NCBI RefSeq assembly: GCF_009826895.1
Contig: NZ_WUMV01000003.1
Span: forward strand, 62,001 to 126,000
From: Stappia sediminis
GTDB taxonomy: Bacteria > Pseudomonadota > Alphaproteobacteria > Rhizobiales > Stappiaceae
Length of the DNA: 64,000 nt
Direction of reading: 5' to 3'
The notes under the pieces were generated by a model that worked only from the letters and a program-made list of their open reading frames with translations, ran no database searches and had not been told where the DNA came from. A program made the position numbers and the translations under genes. This document shows, one piece after another, positions 43,360-52,680 of the stretch (positions are counted from its first letter, which is position 1; each line of letters opens with the position of its first letter).

Positions 43360-44736
43360 TCACGTCAAAGCCCCCGTATCGACGGAAGCCGAAGGTGCCG
43401 CACCATTCTCCACCGCCATTTTGCCTTCCTGGTCCATCACGGGGCGGGGCCAGGCGACCGTTATCACCGCGCCATGCGCGGGCGGGCGGCGATTGTCGAA
43501 ATAAAGCCTCGCGCCCGTGCGCTCCAGCAAGGTCTTGGCGATGAAGAAGCCGAGGCCGAGGCCGCCGGCGCGCGTTCCGTCGTCGCCACGGGCATCCTTC
43601 AACCGCCCGCGGGCGGTGACATAGGGATCGCCGAGGCGGGCCAGAACATCCGGCGCGAAGCCCGGCCCGTCGTCGCTGATGACGATGCGAACGTCCTTGC
43701 CGCTCCAGCGTCCTTCCACCCTTACCGTCGTATCTGCGAAGTCGACCGCGTTCTCCACGAGATTGCCGAGGCCGTAAATGATGCCCGGATTGCGCGCGCC
43801 GACCGGCTCTCCGCCTTCGCCGCGCAGATCGACCTCGATCCGCGTGCCGAAATCGCGGTAGGGCGAGACGACCTCCTCGATCAGCTGCGACAGCGGCATG
43901 CGGCGGATGTGCAGGTCGCCCTCGTTGGAAAGGGAGGTGAGCTTGGCGAGAATATCCCGGCATCTTTCCGCCTGGGAGGAGATCAGGGCGACATCCTCCC
44001 CGCGAGGATCGTCGGTCTCGAACTCGGGCTTCAGCTCCCTGGCTGTCAGGAAGATGGTGGCAAGCGGAGTGCCGAGTTCATGCGCGGCCGCCGCCGCCAG
44101 CCCGTCTAGCGCGTTGAGATGCTGCTCGCGCGCGAGCACAAGCTCGCTCGCCGCCAGCGCATCGGCAAGCTGGCGGGCTTCCTCCGCCACGCGGAACGCG
44201 TAAACCCCCATGAAGGCAAGCGCGCATACGAGCGCGGTCCAAACGCCGAAGGCGTACATTGGCGGCAGCAGGAAATCGCGCGTTTGCGGCCAGGGCAGCG
44301 GCATGTGGAAGACGGCAAGCACGCTGGCGATGCCGGCCGCGAGCAGGCCGAGCAGGATCGTCTTGTGCGCCGAAAGCCCGGTCGCCGAGATCATGACCGG
44401 CGCAAGCAGCAGGAACGCAAAGGGATTGCCGAGACCGCCCGTCAGGTACAGGAGCCCGCCCATCTGGATAAGGTCGTATCCGAGCTGGATCGCCGCCATG
44501 CGCTCCGACAGGCGGCGGGTTGCCGGCCACAGGATCTTGAGGAAGATGTTGAGCCACGCCGAAAACGCCACGAGCCCGAAGCACAAGACGAGCGGAAAGG
44601 GGTAACCGAGCCCGAAATGCACCACGAGAAGGGCCGCCGTCTGCCCGGCTATCGCAAGCCAGCGCAGGCGCACGAGAGTATCGAGCTTCAATCTCCTGTG
44701 CGGCAGACGCAGGTCGTCTTCGCGCGCTTCCAGCAT
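43360..44736 (-). CDS. actS: Redox sensor histidine kinase ActS/RegB/PrrB
   Basis: 458 residues. Six membrane helices (about 25-205) carry the ubiquinone-binding heptad region GGLGNPFAF. The H-box is AAAAHELGTPLAT (His about 228) and the redox-active Cys sits in SSQAERCRDIL. N-box GLGNLVENAVDFA, G-boxes ISDDGPGFAPDV and AGGLGLGFFIAKTLL follow. RegB-type kinases switch off when the quinone pool or the cysteine is oxidised. Adjacent actR is the cognate regulator. It is divergent from secB (255 bases). Confidence 0.96.
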   Translation of the reverse strand: MLEAREDDLRLPHRRLKLDTLVRLRWLAIAGQTAALLVVHFGLGYPFPLVLCFGLVAFSAWLNIFLKILWPATRRLSERMAAIQLGYDLIQMGGLLYLTGGLGNPFAFLLLAPVMISATGLSAHKTILLGLLAAGIASVLAVFHMPLPWPQTRDFLLPPMYAFGVWTALVCALAFMGVYAFRVAEEARQLADALAASELVLAREQHLNALDGLAAAAAHELGTPLATIFLTARELKPEFETDDPRGEDVALISSQAERCRDILAKLTSLSNEGDLHIRRMPLSQLIEEVVSPYRDFGTRIEVDLRGEGGEPVGARNPGIIYGLGNLVENAVDFADTTVRVEGRWSGKDVRIVISDDGPGFAPDVLARLGDPYVTARGRLKDARGDDGTRAGGLGLGFFIAKTLLERTGARLYFDNRRPPAHGAVITVAWPRPVMDQEGKMAVENGAAPSASVDTGALT

Positions 44737-44991
44737 TCGGCAAACCTTCCTTGTCGATCAATGCCTTGCACTTTAGTTCCGCCGGCTTCGCCGTGCCAGC
44801 CGATCTCGCGCAGGAAGCCGGAAACCGGCGGTTTCGCAACCGTTATCGTCCTAAATACCTTGTGCCGTGACCTTGCAACATGCTAGCCAGCGCTCGACAG
44901 TTTGGCCCACCGGGCCGAAGCCGCCGTCTTGCGATGCGCGAAGTCATCGCCGGCGCGCGGCCCCAGGCACTTGAAACCAGGACGACACGAC

Positions 44992-45531
44992 ATGACCGAT
45001 ACCAACGACGCCGCCGCACCGGCCGGTGGTGCCCCGCAGGGCGGAGAGGGGCAGGCTCAGCCGGGCCTCTCGATCATCGCTCAGTACATCAAGGACCTTT
45101 CCTTCGAAAACCCCAATTCGCCGCGCTCGCTGCAGCCGCAGGGACAGCCGAAGCTCGACATCAATGTGAACGTCAACGCGACGCCGTTCAACGACAACCA
45201 GTTCGAAGTGGTGCTGACGCTGAGCGCGAAGGCCAACAACGACGCCATGGCGCTGTTCGTCGTCGAGCTTGTCTACGCCGGGCTTATCAAGGTTTCCGGA
45301 GTGCCGCAGGAGCACCTGCACCCCTTCGTGATGATCGAGGCGCCGCGCATCATCTTCCCGTTCGCGCGCAACATCCTGGCCGAGGCGACACGCAACGGCG
45401 GCTTCCCGCCGCTGATGCTGGACCCGATCGATTTCGCCGCGCTCTACCGCCAGAACCTGCAACAGCAGCAGGCAGCGAGCGGCAACGGCGAAGGCGAAGG
45501 CGAGGCTCCCCAGCAGCCGATGCCGAACTGA
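44992..45531 (+). CDS. secB: Protein-export chaperone SecB
   Basis: 179 residues from the ATG at 44992; upstream in-frame codons lack family residues. SecB keeps presecretory proteins unfolded and hands them to SecA. Core signatures: IIAQYIKDLSFENPNSPRSL, FEVVLTLSAKAN, VVELVYAGLIKVSG and ILAEATRNGGFPPLMLDPIDF. An N-terminal Asp/Ala/Pro-rich arm and a Gln/Gly-rich tail are typical alphaproteobacterial extensions. Strong terminator behind it. Confidence 0.97.
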   Translation: MTDTNDAAAPAGGAPQGGEGQAQPGLSIIAQYIKDLSFENPNSPRSLQPQGQPKLDINVNVNATPFNDNQFEVVLTLSAKANNDAMALFVVELVYAGLIKVSGVPQEHLHPFVMIEAPRIIFPFARNILAEATRNGGFPPLMLDPIDFAALYRQNLQQQQAASGNGEGEGEAPQQPMPN

Positions 45532-45554
45532 GCGGGCAAAACGCCCAGACAACG

Positions 45555-45586
45555 AAAAGCCGCGGAACCGGTCCGCGGCTTTTTTC
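45555..45586. terminator. Bidirectional terminator behind secB
   Basis: Arms AAAAGCCGCGGA and TCCGCGGCTTTTTT with loop ACCGG; T-run on the plus strand and AAAA/TTTT on the other side. It lies between convergent secB and the DUF2852 gene. Confidence 0.88.
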
Positions 45587-45611
45587 ATTTCGGCTTTTCA
45601 TTTCAACGTGT

Positions 45612-46019
45612 TCAGGCTTCCGCTTCCTGTCCGGGCTTGCGGCCACGGTTCGCCATGAAGCGGTCGAACTCCTCCTGATCGCGCGCGCGGCGCAACTCAC
45701 GCAGAAACTCGTCAAACTCCGCACGCATGCGGTCAAGCCGGGCCCGCTCTTCCTCAAGGCGCTTAAGCTCGCGTTCGCGATATTCGTCGAACGCGGCATT
45801 TCCGGTGCGGCCGAAGCCGTGACCGCCGCTCGACGGGCCATGCCAGGCTCCCGAGCGCCACTGATCGCGGGCATCGCGCGCCATGTCTCCAAAGCGGTCG
45901 CCCCAGATGATGTAGGCAAGCATTGCAAGGCCAAGCGGCCAGAAAACGATGAAGCCGAGCACCATCAGGCCGATTGTCATCGGATTCCAGCCCGGTCTGA
46001 TCGCAGAACAACTTGTCAT
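45612..46019 (-). CDS. DUF2852 membrane protein
   Basis: 135 residues from the ATG at 46019 with GAGGGAG upstream; the frame is open above but without similarity. One or two hydrophobic helices (about 12-40, NPMTIGLMVLGFIVFWPLGLAMLAYIIW) then a soluble part with a charged coiled coil (about 75-125, ERELKRLEEERARLDRMRAEFDEF). A family known mainly from alphaproteobacteria, function unknown. Single gene, convergent with secB. Confidence 0.87.
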   Translation of the reverse strand: MTSCSAIRPGWNPMTIGLMVLGFIVFWPLGLAMLAYIIWGDRFGDMARDARDQWRSGAWHGPSSGGHGFGRTGNAAFDEYRERELKRLEEERARLDRMRAEFDEFLRELRRARDQEEFDRFMANRGRKPGQEAEA

Positions 46020-46179
46020 GACGACTCCCTCTTCACCCGTTGCTCTTATCAGGTGGGCGCGAGGAAGCGGATATTCAAGATGAACGCGGCGTAATCGGCA
46101 TTCCACGAGCAGCGCCGCAAAAGAAAAACGGCGGCGCGCTTTAACGCCCCGCCGCCGATCAAACCACGTTTGCAAAGCC

Positions 46180-47775
46180 TCAGGAAGTCACTGATTCCGT
46201 GAGTTTTTTCGCCTGCCCGATCCAGTTGTCGCGCGCGATGCGGCCGCGGAATTCCAGCTTGTCGTCGAGAACCGCGATCTGGGCCGTCGAAAGCTGCGCT
46301 ATCTGCCAGAAATGGAAGATACCGGCCTCGTTCAGCATTTTCTCAAGCTTCGGCCCGACGCCCGAAATCCGCTTCAGATCGTCGACGGTGCCTTCCGGCT
46401 TGACGAGCAGGATCTCATCAAGCGGGTTCGTCTTCGTCTCAACAGGCGCGGTTTTCGCCACGATCGGCGCAGGCGTATTTGCCGGCCTCGCCGTGCCGTT
46501 TGCCGCACCAGCCGTTACCGTAACGTTGCGCGTTCGATTGGATGCGATGAAATCGAGGATGCGCGGGGCAATTTCCGCGCGGAACCTGGAACCGTTGAAA
46601 ACGCCGTAGTGGCCGACCGACGGCTGCTCGTAATGAACCTTCTTGTCCTCGGGAAGATTGACGCAGAGCTTGTGCGCCGCCTTCGTCTGGCCGCGGCCGG
46701 TGATATCGTCCTTCTCGCCTTCGATGGTCAGCAGCGCCGTATTGCGGATCGCATGGCAATCGACCGGCTCGTCGCGATGCGTCATCTTGCCGTTCGGAAG
46801 CGCATGGCGGATGAAGACCGTTTCCACGGTCTGCAGGTAAAACTCACCCGAAAGGTCCATGACGGCCAGATATTCGTCATAGAATTCACGGTGCTTTTCC
46901 GCGTTGTCGCCGTCGTTTTCGACGAGATGCTGGAAGAAGTCGCGATGGGCGATCATATGCCGGTCGAGATTCATGCTCATGAAGCCGGAAAGCTGCAGGA
47001 AACCTGGATAGACATCACGCATGAAACCCGGGTGCGGGAAGGGCACCGGCATGATGACGTTGCGCTCGAACCAGTCGATCCCCTTGCGCTCGGCGAGATC
47101 GTTGACGGCCGTGGGGTTGATACGCGTATCGATCGGCCCGCCCATGAGCGTCATGGTCGACGGCGCATAGGGATCGTCGTTCGCCTCCATGACGGCGACC
47201 GCCGAAAGAACCGGCACCGACGGCTGGCACACGCCGATGACATGCGTGTCTTCGCCAAGGAAATGCAGGATGGAGATGATGTAGTCGATATAGTCGTCGA
47301 GGTCGAAACCGCCTTCCGACAGCGGCACCATGCGCGCGTCGATCCAGTCGGTGATATAGACGTCGGCGCGCGGCAACATGGCCTCGACCGTGCCGCGCAG
47401 GAGCGTGGCATAGTGGCCCGACATGGGCGCGACGATCAGGATGCGCGGGTCGCTGCCGCGACGGGTGCGCGCCCTGGCATCGCCCGGGCCACGCTCGAAG
47501 TGAATGAGATTGCAGAACGGCCTCTTCCAGACCACTTTTTCGCGAACCGGCACACGCATGCCGCCCAGCGTGGTTTCATGCAGCCCGAACTCCGGCTTGC
47601 CATAACGGCGCGTCGTGCGCTCGAACACTTCGCAGGCCGCCGCGATGGAGCGCCCGTAAGTGGTATGGGAAACCGGATTGAGGGGATTCTGGAAGTAAAG
47701 GCGCGTCATATCCGCAGCCGCCCGCATGGGGCTCAAAGCCGCGTGATTGAGTTCGTAAAGCTGGTAATAAGGCAC
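46180..47775 (-). CDS. phaZ: Intracellular PHB depolymerase with C-terminal helix-hairpin-helix extension
   Basis: 531 residues from the GTG at 47775 (AAAGG upstream). Residues about 1-420 are a PhaZa-type depolymerase: nucleophile Cys183 in HVIGVCQPSVPV (a Cys in place of a lipase Ser, same position as in the R. eutropha enzyme) and catalytic His in SVGHYGVFNG. It mobilises stored polyhydroxybutyrate. Family members usually stop near 400-430; here a Pro/Ala linker (about 430-465) leads to a helix-hairpin-helix domain (DDLKRISGVGPKLEKMLNEAGI, HFWQIAQLS, GRIARDNWIGQAKKL) of the kind found at the C-terminus of alphaproteobacterial NuoE. That fusion is unusual. Confidence 0.9.
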   Translation of the reverse strand: MPYYQLYELNHAALSPMRAAADMTRLYFQNPLNPVSHTTYGRSIAAACEVFERTTRRYGKPEFGLHETTLGGMRVPVREKVVWKRPFCNLIHFERGPGDARARTRRGSDPRILIVAPMSGHYATLLRGTVEAMLPRADVYITDWIDARMVPLSEGGFDLDDYIDYIISILHFLGEDTHVIGVCQPSVPVLSAVAVMEANDDPYAPSTMTLMGGPIDTRINPTAVNDLAERKGIDWFERNVIMPVPFPHPGFMRDVYPGFLQLSGFMSMNLDRHMIAHRDFFQHLVENDGDNAEKHREFYDEYLAVMDLSGEFYLQTVETVFIRHALPNGKMTHRDEPVDCHAIRNTALLTIEGEKDDITGRGQTKAAHKLCVNLPEDKKVHYEQPSVGHYGVFNGSRFRAEIAPRILDFIASNRTRNVTVTAGAANGTARPANTPAPIVAKTAPVETKTNPLDEILLVKPEGTVDDLKRISGVGPKLEKMLNEAGIFHFWQIAQLSTAQIAVLDDKLEFRGRIARDNWIGQAKKLTESVTS

Positions 47776-48080
47776 CTGATCCGACCTTTCATCCAACGAC
47801 CGGCAATGCCCGTCACGACTTTCGCATTGCAAAAGATTAAGCGGATTGGAACCACATTCTCAATATCGACTGTCGTAGCATTGTCCACGGACCGGCGATT
47901 CTTGCGAAGGTTCAGGCGGTTCGACAGCTCATCACTTTTGCGGCACTGCGGTGGAGGATAGATCGCACCTGCGAACAAAGCAAATTATCAGACAAATCAA
48001 ACCGTCAAATCGGGTCGAATACTTGCACCCCGCACAGCCATTGCGAGTAATTACGTAACGTCATATGTGGATATCCACAG
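47776..48080. other. Intergenic region upstream of phaZ
   Basis: About 305 bases without a gene I can support. It is AT-richer than its flanks around 47830-48060. Near the hemW end are two short perfect palindromes, TTACGTAA (48051-48058) and TGTGGATATCCACA (48066-48079). The phaZ promoter must lie here, but no boxes could be assigned. Confidence 0.45.
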
Positions 48081-49238
48081 TCACGCGGCAAGATCGGCGA
48101 CGACGGCATCGAGCACCGGAAAGCCGGCGGGCGTAACCCTGAGGCGCTGCGGCCCGAGTTCCTCGACCATGCCATGCTCGAGAAGCTGGTCCAGCCTCCA
48201 GGGGTCGATCCTGCGCCCGGCAAGCCTTTCAAAACGCGCCAGATCCACGCCCTCGACAAGACGAAGGCCCATCAGCAGGAATTCGTCGCCCTGCTCTTCC
48301 TGATCGAGTGGCAGGTCCTCAACGCGGCCGTGGCCATAGGCCTCCACGTTGGCAAGCCATGTCTCGGGATGCATTTCCGTCGCCGTCGCGCGTTTCGTGG
48401 CGCCGACGGAAATTCGCCCATGCGCCCCGGGCCCGACCCCCACATAGTCGCCATAGCGCCAGTAGACGAGATTGTGCCGGCATTCCGCGCCGGACGCCGC
48501 ATGGTTCGACACCTCATAGGCCGGGAGGCCGCGCGCGGCGCAAACCTCCTGCGTCGCCTCGTAAAGATCGGCTGAAAGATCGTTGTCCGGCACCGTCAGC
48601 TTGCCGGCCTTGTAGAGCCGGTAGAACGGCGTGCCCTGCTCGATCGTGAGCTGATAAAGCGACAGGTGATCGGCGGCGAGGCCAATCGCCTCGTCAAGTT
48701 CGCGCGTCCAGGCCTCCACCGTCTGGCCGGGACGGGCGTAAATCAGGTCGAAGGACAGGCGAGGGAACGTGTTTCTCGCGATCTCGATCGCTTCGCGCGC
48801 CTGAGCGACGTCGTGAAGCCGGCCGAGGAATTTCAACTCCCTGTCGTCAAGCGCCTGCACGCCGAGCGATACCCGGTTGACGCCGGCCGTGCGATAGCCG
48901 CGAAACCGCCCCGCTTCAACGCTGGAAGGATTGGCCTCCAGCGTCACCTCCACATCGGGGTCGACCGGCCAGAGAGCGGATATCCTGTCGAGCACGCGGG
49001 CGACGGTCGCCGGCTCCATCAACGACGGCGTGCCGCCGCCGAGAAAGATCGACTGAACGGCCCGTCCCGGCACGAGTTCTGCGTAATGCTCAAGCTCGCG
49101 CTCGAAAGCGGCGGCGAAGCGCGCCTGATCCACCGGCGCATGGCGAACATGGCTGTTGAAGTCGCAATAGGGGCACTTGGCCGCGCAAAACGGCCAGTGA
49201 ACATAAATCCCGAAGCCGCCTTCCGGCTGAACGTTCAT
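48081..49238 (-). CDS. hemW: Radical SAM heme chaperone HemW
   Basis: 385 residues from the ATG at 49238. The radical SAM cluster motif CxxxCxxC appears as FCAAKCPYCDF with an HemW-typical fourth Cys context; SIFLGGGTPSLM binds SAM, and NRVSLGVQALDDRELKFLGR, LIYARPGQTVEAW and LYQLTIEQGTPFYRL are characteristic. It inserts heme into respiratory proteins; formerly annotated as an oxygen-independent coproporphyrinogen oxidase. First of the rdgB-adjacent minus-strand set rph-rdgB-hemW, starting four bases after the rdgB stop. Confidence 0.95.
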   Translation of the reverse strand: MNVQPEGGFGIYVHWPFCAAKCPYCDFNSHVRHAPVDQARFAAAFERELEHYAELVPGRAVQSIFLGGGTPSLMEPATVARVLDRISALWPVDPDVEVTLEANPSSVEAGRFRGYRTAGVNRVSLGVQALDDRELKFLGRLHDVAQAREAIEIARNTFPRLSFDLIYARPGQTVEAWTRELDEAIGLAADHLSLYQLTIEQGTPFYRLYKAGKLTVPDNDLSADLYEATQEVCAARGLPAYEVSNHAASGAECRHNLVYWRYGDYVGVGPGAHGRISVGATKRATATEMHPETWLANVEAYGHGRVEDLPLDQEEQGDEFLLMGLRLVEGVDLARFERLAGRRIDPWRLDQLLEHGMVEELGPQRLRVTPAGFPVLDAVVADLAA

Positions 49239-49242
49239 GAGC

Positions 49243-49860
49243 CTATCCGATCGCGGACGCCCGGAACCGGGCAAAAGCGCGGGCGCGGTGAGACAAAGCC
49301 TTTTTCTCGGTCTGGGTCATTTCGCCGAACGTGCGTGATTCGCCATCCGGCTGGAAGACCGGATCATAGCCGAAACCGTGGCTTCCGCGCGGCGGCCAGA
49401 CGCAAGTTCCCGAAACTTCGCCCCGGTAAAGGGCGACATCGCCGTCTGGCCAGGCAAGGCACAGGACCGCAACGAAGGATGCCGACCGCTGCGCCTCGCT
49501 TGCCGCCCCGGCTGCCTGGAGCTTTTCCTCCACGTTGCGCATGGCAAGCGCAAAGTCCTTTTCCGGCCCCGCCCAGCGCGCGGAATAGACGCCCGGCGCG
49601 CCATCGAGCGCGGCCACGCAGAAGCCGCTGTCGTCCGCAAGGGCGGGAAGGCCGCTGGCCTCGGCCGCCGCGCGCGCCTTCAGTTCGGCGTTTTCCTCGA
49701 AAGTCGTGCCGGTTTCTTCAGGCTCCGGCAGATCGAGATCGCCGGCCGAAACCACCTCGAAGCCGAATGGCGCCAGCATGTCCCGGATTTCGGCCAGCTT
49801 GCCGGGATTATGGCTGGCAAGCACCAATCGGCCAGGTTCCAACTTCCGCTCAGCCGTCAC
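49243..49860 (-). CDS. rdgB: Non-canonical purine NTP pyrophosphatase RdgB
   Basis: 205 residues from a GTG at 49860 behind GAAGGCGGTG. It hydrolyses dITP/XTP to keep damaged purines out of DNA. Ham1/RdgB signatures: [61 protein letters not shown], and [15 protein letters not shown]. Sits between rph and hemW, a classic alphaproteobacterial arrangement. Confidence 0.97.
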   Translation of the reverse strand: MTAERKLEPGRLVLASHNPGKLAEIRDMLAPFGFEVVSAGDLDLPEPEETGTTFEENAELKARAAAEASGLPALADDSGFCVAALDGAPGVYSARWAGPEKDFALAMRNVEEKLQAAGAASEAQRSASFVAVLCLAWPDGDVALYRGEVSGTCVWPPRGSHGFGYDPVFQPDGESRTFGEMTQTEKKALSHRARAFARFRASAIG

Positions 49861-49872
49861 GCGACACCGCCT

Positions 49873-50586
49873 TCAAAGGATCGACATTTTCTGAAGGTCG
49901 ACGAGCCGCGAAACACCCTTTCGGGCAAGCCCGAGCAGCGCCTGGAACTCATCCTCGGAGAAGGGCTTGCCTTCCGCCGTCGCCTGCACCTCGACGATGC
50001 CGCCAGAGCCCGTCATGACGAAATTCGCATCCGTTTCGGCTTCCGAATCCTCGGCATAGTCAAGGTCGAGGACCGGCGTATCTTCATAAATGCCGCAGGA
50101 AATCGCCGCCACATGGTCCACGAGGACGGGAGCGGAGATCATATCGCGCGCCTTCATCCAGGCGATGCAATCGTTGAGCGCGACCCAGGCTCCGGTGATC
50201 GCGGCGGTGCGCGTGCCGCCGTCGGCCTGGATGACATCGCAGTCGACGCTGATCTGGCGCTCGCCGAGCGCCTTGAGATCGACCACCGCGCGCAGGGAAC
50301 GCCCGATCAGCCGCTGTATTTCCAGCGTGCGGCCCGACTGCTTGCCGACGGAAGCCTCACGCCGCATGCGATCTCCCGTCGCGCGCGGCAGCATGCCGTA
50401 TTCCGCCGTGACCCAGCCCCGGTTCTGGCCGCGCAGCCAGGGCGGCACGCGCTCTTCCAGGCTGGCGGTGCACAGCACATGCGTATCGCCGAATTTCACG
50501 AGGCATGAGCCTTCGGCATGCTTGGAAACGCCGCGTTCGAGAGTGACGGCCCGCATTTCGTCGGCTGCGCGCTTGGACGGTCGCAT
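49873..50586 (-). CDS. rph: Ribonuclease PH
   Basis: 237 residues from the ATG at 50586 with GGAAAGGAA upstream. Phosphorolytic 3' trimming of tRNA precursors. Motifs: [62 protein letters not shown], and [20 protein letters not shown]. Twelve bases ahead of rdgB. Divergent from hrcA with a heat-shock promoter in between. Confidence 0.97.
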   Translation of the reverse strand: MRPSKRAADEMRAVTLERGVSKHAEGSCLVKFGDTHVLCTASLEERVPPWLRGQNRGWVTAEYGMLPRATGDRMRREASVGKQSGRTLEIQRLIGRSLRAVVDLKALGERQISVDCDVIQADGGTRTAAITGAWVALNDCIAWMKARDMISAPVLVDHVAAISCGIYEDTPVLDLDYAEDSEAETDANFVMTGSGGIVEVQATAEGKPFSEDEFQALLGLARKGVSRLVDLQKMSIL

Positions 50587-50679
50587 GAAATTCCTTTCCG
50601 GCTGCAAAGTGCTATGTTCCACACTCGATCAGGAGATCGTGCCTTTTAGCGCTGTCCACGGATTGAGGTCAAAGGGTCG

Positions 50680-50712
50680 CTTGCCAAATTATCAGCTTTC
50701 GGCCCTATATCT
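50680..50712 (+). promoter_or_regulatory. RpoH (sigma-32) type promoter of hrcA
   Basis: CTTGCC, 17 bases, then CCCTATATCT (50703-50712). This matches the alphaproteobacterial heat-shock form CTTG...N17...CYTATNT and lies about 70 bases before the hrcA start. No CIRCE element is seen. Confidence 0.72.
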
Positions 50713-50781
50713 ATAAAAGGACCGCATGGAATCCGGCCCTGAAACCAAAACCGAGGTCAGACAATCAGGACGAGTTCACCC

Positions 50782-51861
50782 GTGAGCATTGGCGTTCCTT
50801 CCGTCAGCCTCAGCGATCTGGACCAGAGGTCGCGGGAAATCTTCCGCTCGATCGTGGAAACATATCTGACCACCGGCGAGCCGGTGGGATCCCGCAATCT
50901 GTCGCGCATGCTGTCGCTGCAGCTTTCTCCCGCGTCCATCCGCAACGTGATGTCGGATCTGGAGCACCTGGGGTTGCTTTATGCGCCGCACACCTCCGCC
51001 GGGCGCCTGCCGACCGAAGGGGGCTTGCGCTTCTTCGTCGATGCTTTGCTTGAGGTCGGCGACCTGACGAAAGAAGAGCGCGAGGCGATCGACGTTCAGG
51101 TGCGGGGCGCCAAGGTGCCGCGCACGACGGAACAGATCCTGACCGAAGCGAGCCAACTGCTTTCCGGCCTTTCGAGCGGGGCCGGCGTGGTGCTCGCCCA
51201 CAAGCAGGACGCGCGCCTGCGGCATGTGGAATTCGTGCGCATCGAACCGCTGAAGGCGCTTGTCGTTCTGGTCGCCGAAGACGGCTCGGTTGAAAACCGG
51301 ATCATCGACCTGCCGCCCGGCCTTCCCAATTCCGCCCTCGTGGAAGCCTCCAACTTCCTGACCAATCTCATTCGCGGGCGAACGCTCGCCGAAGCGCGCA
51401 TCGAGCTGGAGCGCCAGCAAAAGGAACGCCAGGCCGAGCTTGACCGGCTGACCGCCAAGCTGGTGGAAGCGGGCGTGGCCACATGGACCAACAACGCCGA
51501 CGATGTCGGCACGCTGATCGTGCGGGGCCGCTCCAATCTGCTGGCCGATCTGGAGGCCGTGGACGATCTGGAGCGCATCCGCCTGCTCTTCGACGATCTG
51601 GAATCCAAACGCGATCTGATCCAGCTTCTCGGACTTGCCGAGCAGGGCGAGGGGGTGAGGATATTCATCGGTTCGGAAAACAACCTCTTTTCGCTCTCCG
51701 GCTCGTCGCTGATCGTTTCGCCCTATCGCGACGCGGAGCAGCGCATCGTCGGCGTTCTCGGCGTCATCGGCCCGACGAGGCTCAACTACGCCCGCATCAT
51801 CCCCATGGTGGATTACACGGCGAAGCTCGTCAGCCGCATGATCGGCAACCCGAAATCGTGA
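50782..51861 (+). CDS. hrcA: Heat-shock repressor HrcA
   Basis: 359 residues from a GTG at 50782. It represses groESL-type operons at CIRCE and needs GroEL for activity. N-terminal winged helix ([73 protein letters not shown]) and the C-terminal GAF-like region ([43 protein letters not shown]). Usually followed by grpE in rhizobia; here the next gene is a MoeB/ThiF homologue instead. Confidence 0.97.
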   Translation: MSIGVPSVSLSDLDQRSREIFRSIVETYLTTGEPVGSRNLSRMLSLQLSPASIRNVMSDLEHLGLLYAPHTSAGRLPTEGGLRFFVDALLEVGDLTKEEREAIDVQVRGAKVPRTTEQILTEASQLLSGLSSGAGVVLAHKQDARLRHVEFVRIEPLKALVVLVAEDGSVENRIIDLPPGLPNSALVEASNFLTNLIRGRTLAEARIELERQQKERQAELDRLTAKLVEAGVATWTNNADDVGTLIVRGRSNLLADLEAVDDLERIRLLFDDLESKRDLIQLLGLAEQGEGVRIFIGSENNLFSLSGSSLIVSPYRDAEQRIVGVLGVIGPTRLNYARIIPMVDYTAKLVSRMIGNPKS

Positions 51862-51874
51862 AGCGGCAGCGCAT

Positions 51875-52678
51875 ATGACCCTTTCCCCCGCCGAACTGGA
51901 ACGCTACGCCCGCCACATCGTGCTTCGCGACGTGGGCGGACCCGGCCAGCAGAAGCTGAAGGCGGCGCGCGTGCTCGTCATCGGCGCGGGCGGGCTGGGT
52001 GCGCCCGTGCTGCAGTATCTCGCAGCCGCAGGTGTGGGAACGCTCGGCATCGTCGACGACGACACGGTGTCGCTCTCCAACCTGCAGCGCCAGGTGATCC
52101 ACGATACCGACCAACTCGGCGAACCCAAGGTCGCAAGCGCGGCGGAAGCGATCTCGCGCATCAACCCGCATGTGAAGGTGGAGCCGCATCCGGTTCGCCT
52201 CCGGCCCGAAAACGCCATGGCGCTGATCGGCCGCTACGACCTGGTGGTCGACGGTTCGGACAATTTCACGACGCGTTATCTCGCCTCCGACGCCTGCTTC
52301 TTCGCGAAAAAGCCGTTGGTGACCGGTGCCGTCGGCCAGTTCGACGGCTCGCTCACGCTGCTGAAGCCTTATGAGACCGGCGCCGAAGGCAAGCCGAACC
52401 CGACCTATCGCTGCATTTTCCCGGATCAACCACCGGAAGGCATGCTGCCGACATGCGCGGAGGCCGGGATCCTCGGCGCGCTGACCGGCACAATCGGCTC
52501 GCTGCAGGCGCTCGAGGCGATCAAGGAGATCGTCGGCATCGGCGAGGGGCTGGTCGGCCGTCTGCTGCTGTTCGATTCTCGCTCAATGCGCATGGAGACG
52601 ATCAGATACGGTTGGTCGGCGAAAAACCCGCTGACGGGGACCAAGCCAAAATCCTTCGCCGAACTGGCGGAGGCCTGA
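51875..52678 (+). CDS. moeB: MoeB/ThiF-family adenylyltransferase
   Basis: 267 residues. E1-like enzyme that adenylates the C-terminus of a sulfur carrier (MoaD or ThiS). Nucleotide motif RVLVIGAGGLGAPVLQYLAAAGVG; conserved Arg finger (NLQRQVIH); DGSDNFTTRYL; catalytic Cys in LPTCAEAGILGALTG (about 187). The zinc-binding CxxC pairs of many MoeB proteins are not seen. Fourteen bases behind hrcA. Choice between MoeB and ThiF cannot be settled from sequence alone; no mo or thi genes are nearby. Confidence 0.9.
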   Translation: MTLSPAELERYARHIVLRDVGGPGQQKLKAARVLVIGAGGLGAPVLQYLAAAGVGTLGIVDDDTVSLSNLQRQVIHDTDQLGEPKVASAAEAISRINPHVKVEPHPVRLRPENAMALIGRYDLVVDGSDNFTTRYLASDACFFAKKPLVTGAVGQFDGSLTLLKPYETGAEGKPNPTYRCIFPDQPPEGMLPTCAEAGILGALTGTIGSLQALEAIKEIVGIGEGLVGRLLLFDSRSMRMETIRYGWSAKNPLTGTKPKSFAELAEA

Positions 52679-52680
52679 GT

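Noticed and set aside
46312-47961. 549-codon plus-strand frame opposite phaZ
   Set aside because: Antisense to a gene with a complete PhaZ catalytic set; composition typical of a shadow frame.
48051-48079. Perfect palindromes TTACGTAA and TGTGGATATCCACA near the hemW end as a regulatory site
   Set aside because: They are about 290 bases from the phaZ start and have no second copy or linked regulator; there is no T-run for a terminator either. Reported only in the intergenic entry.
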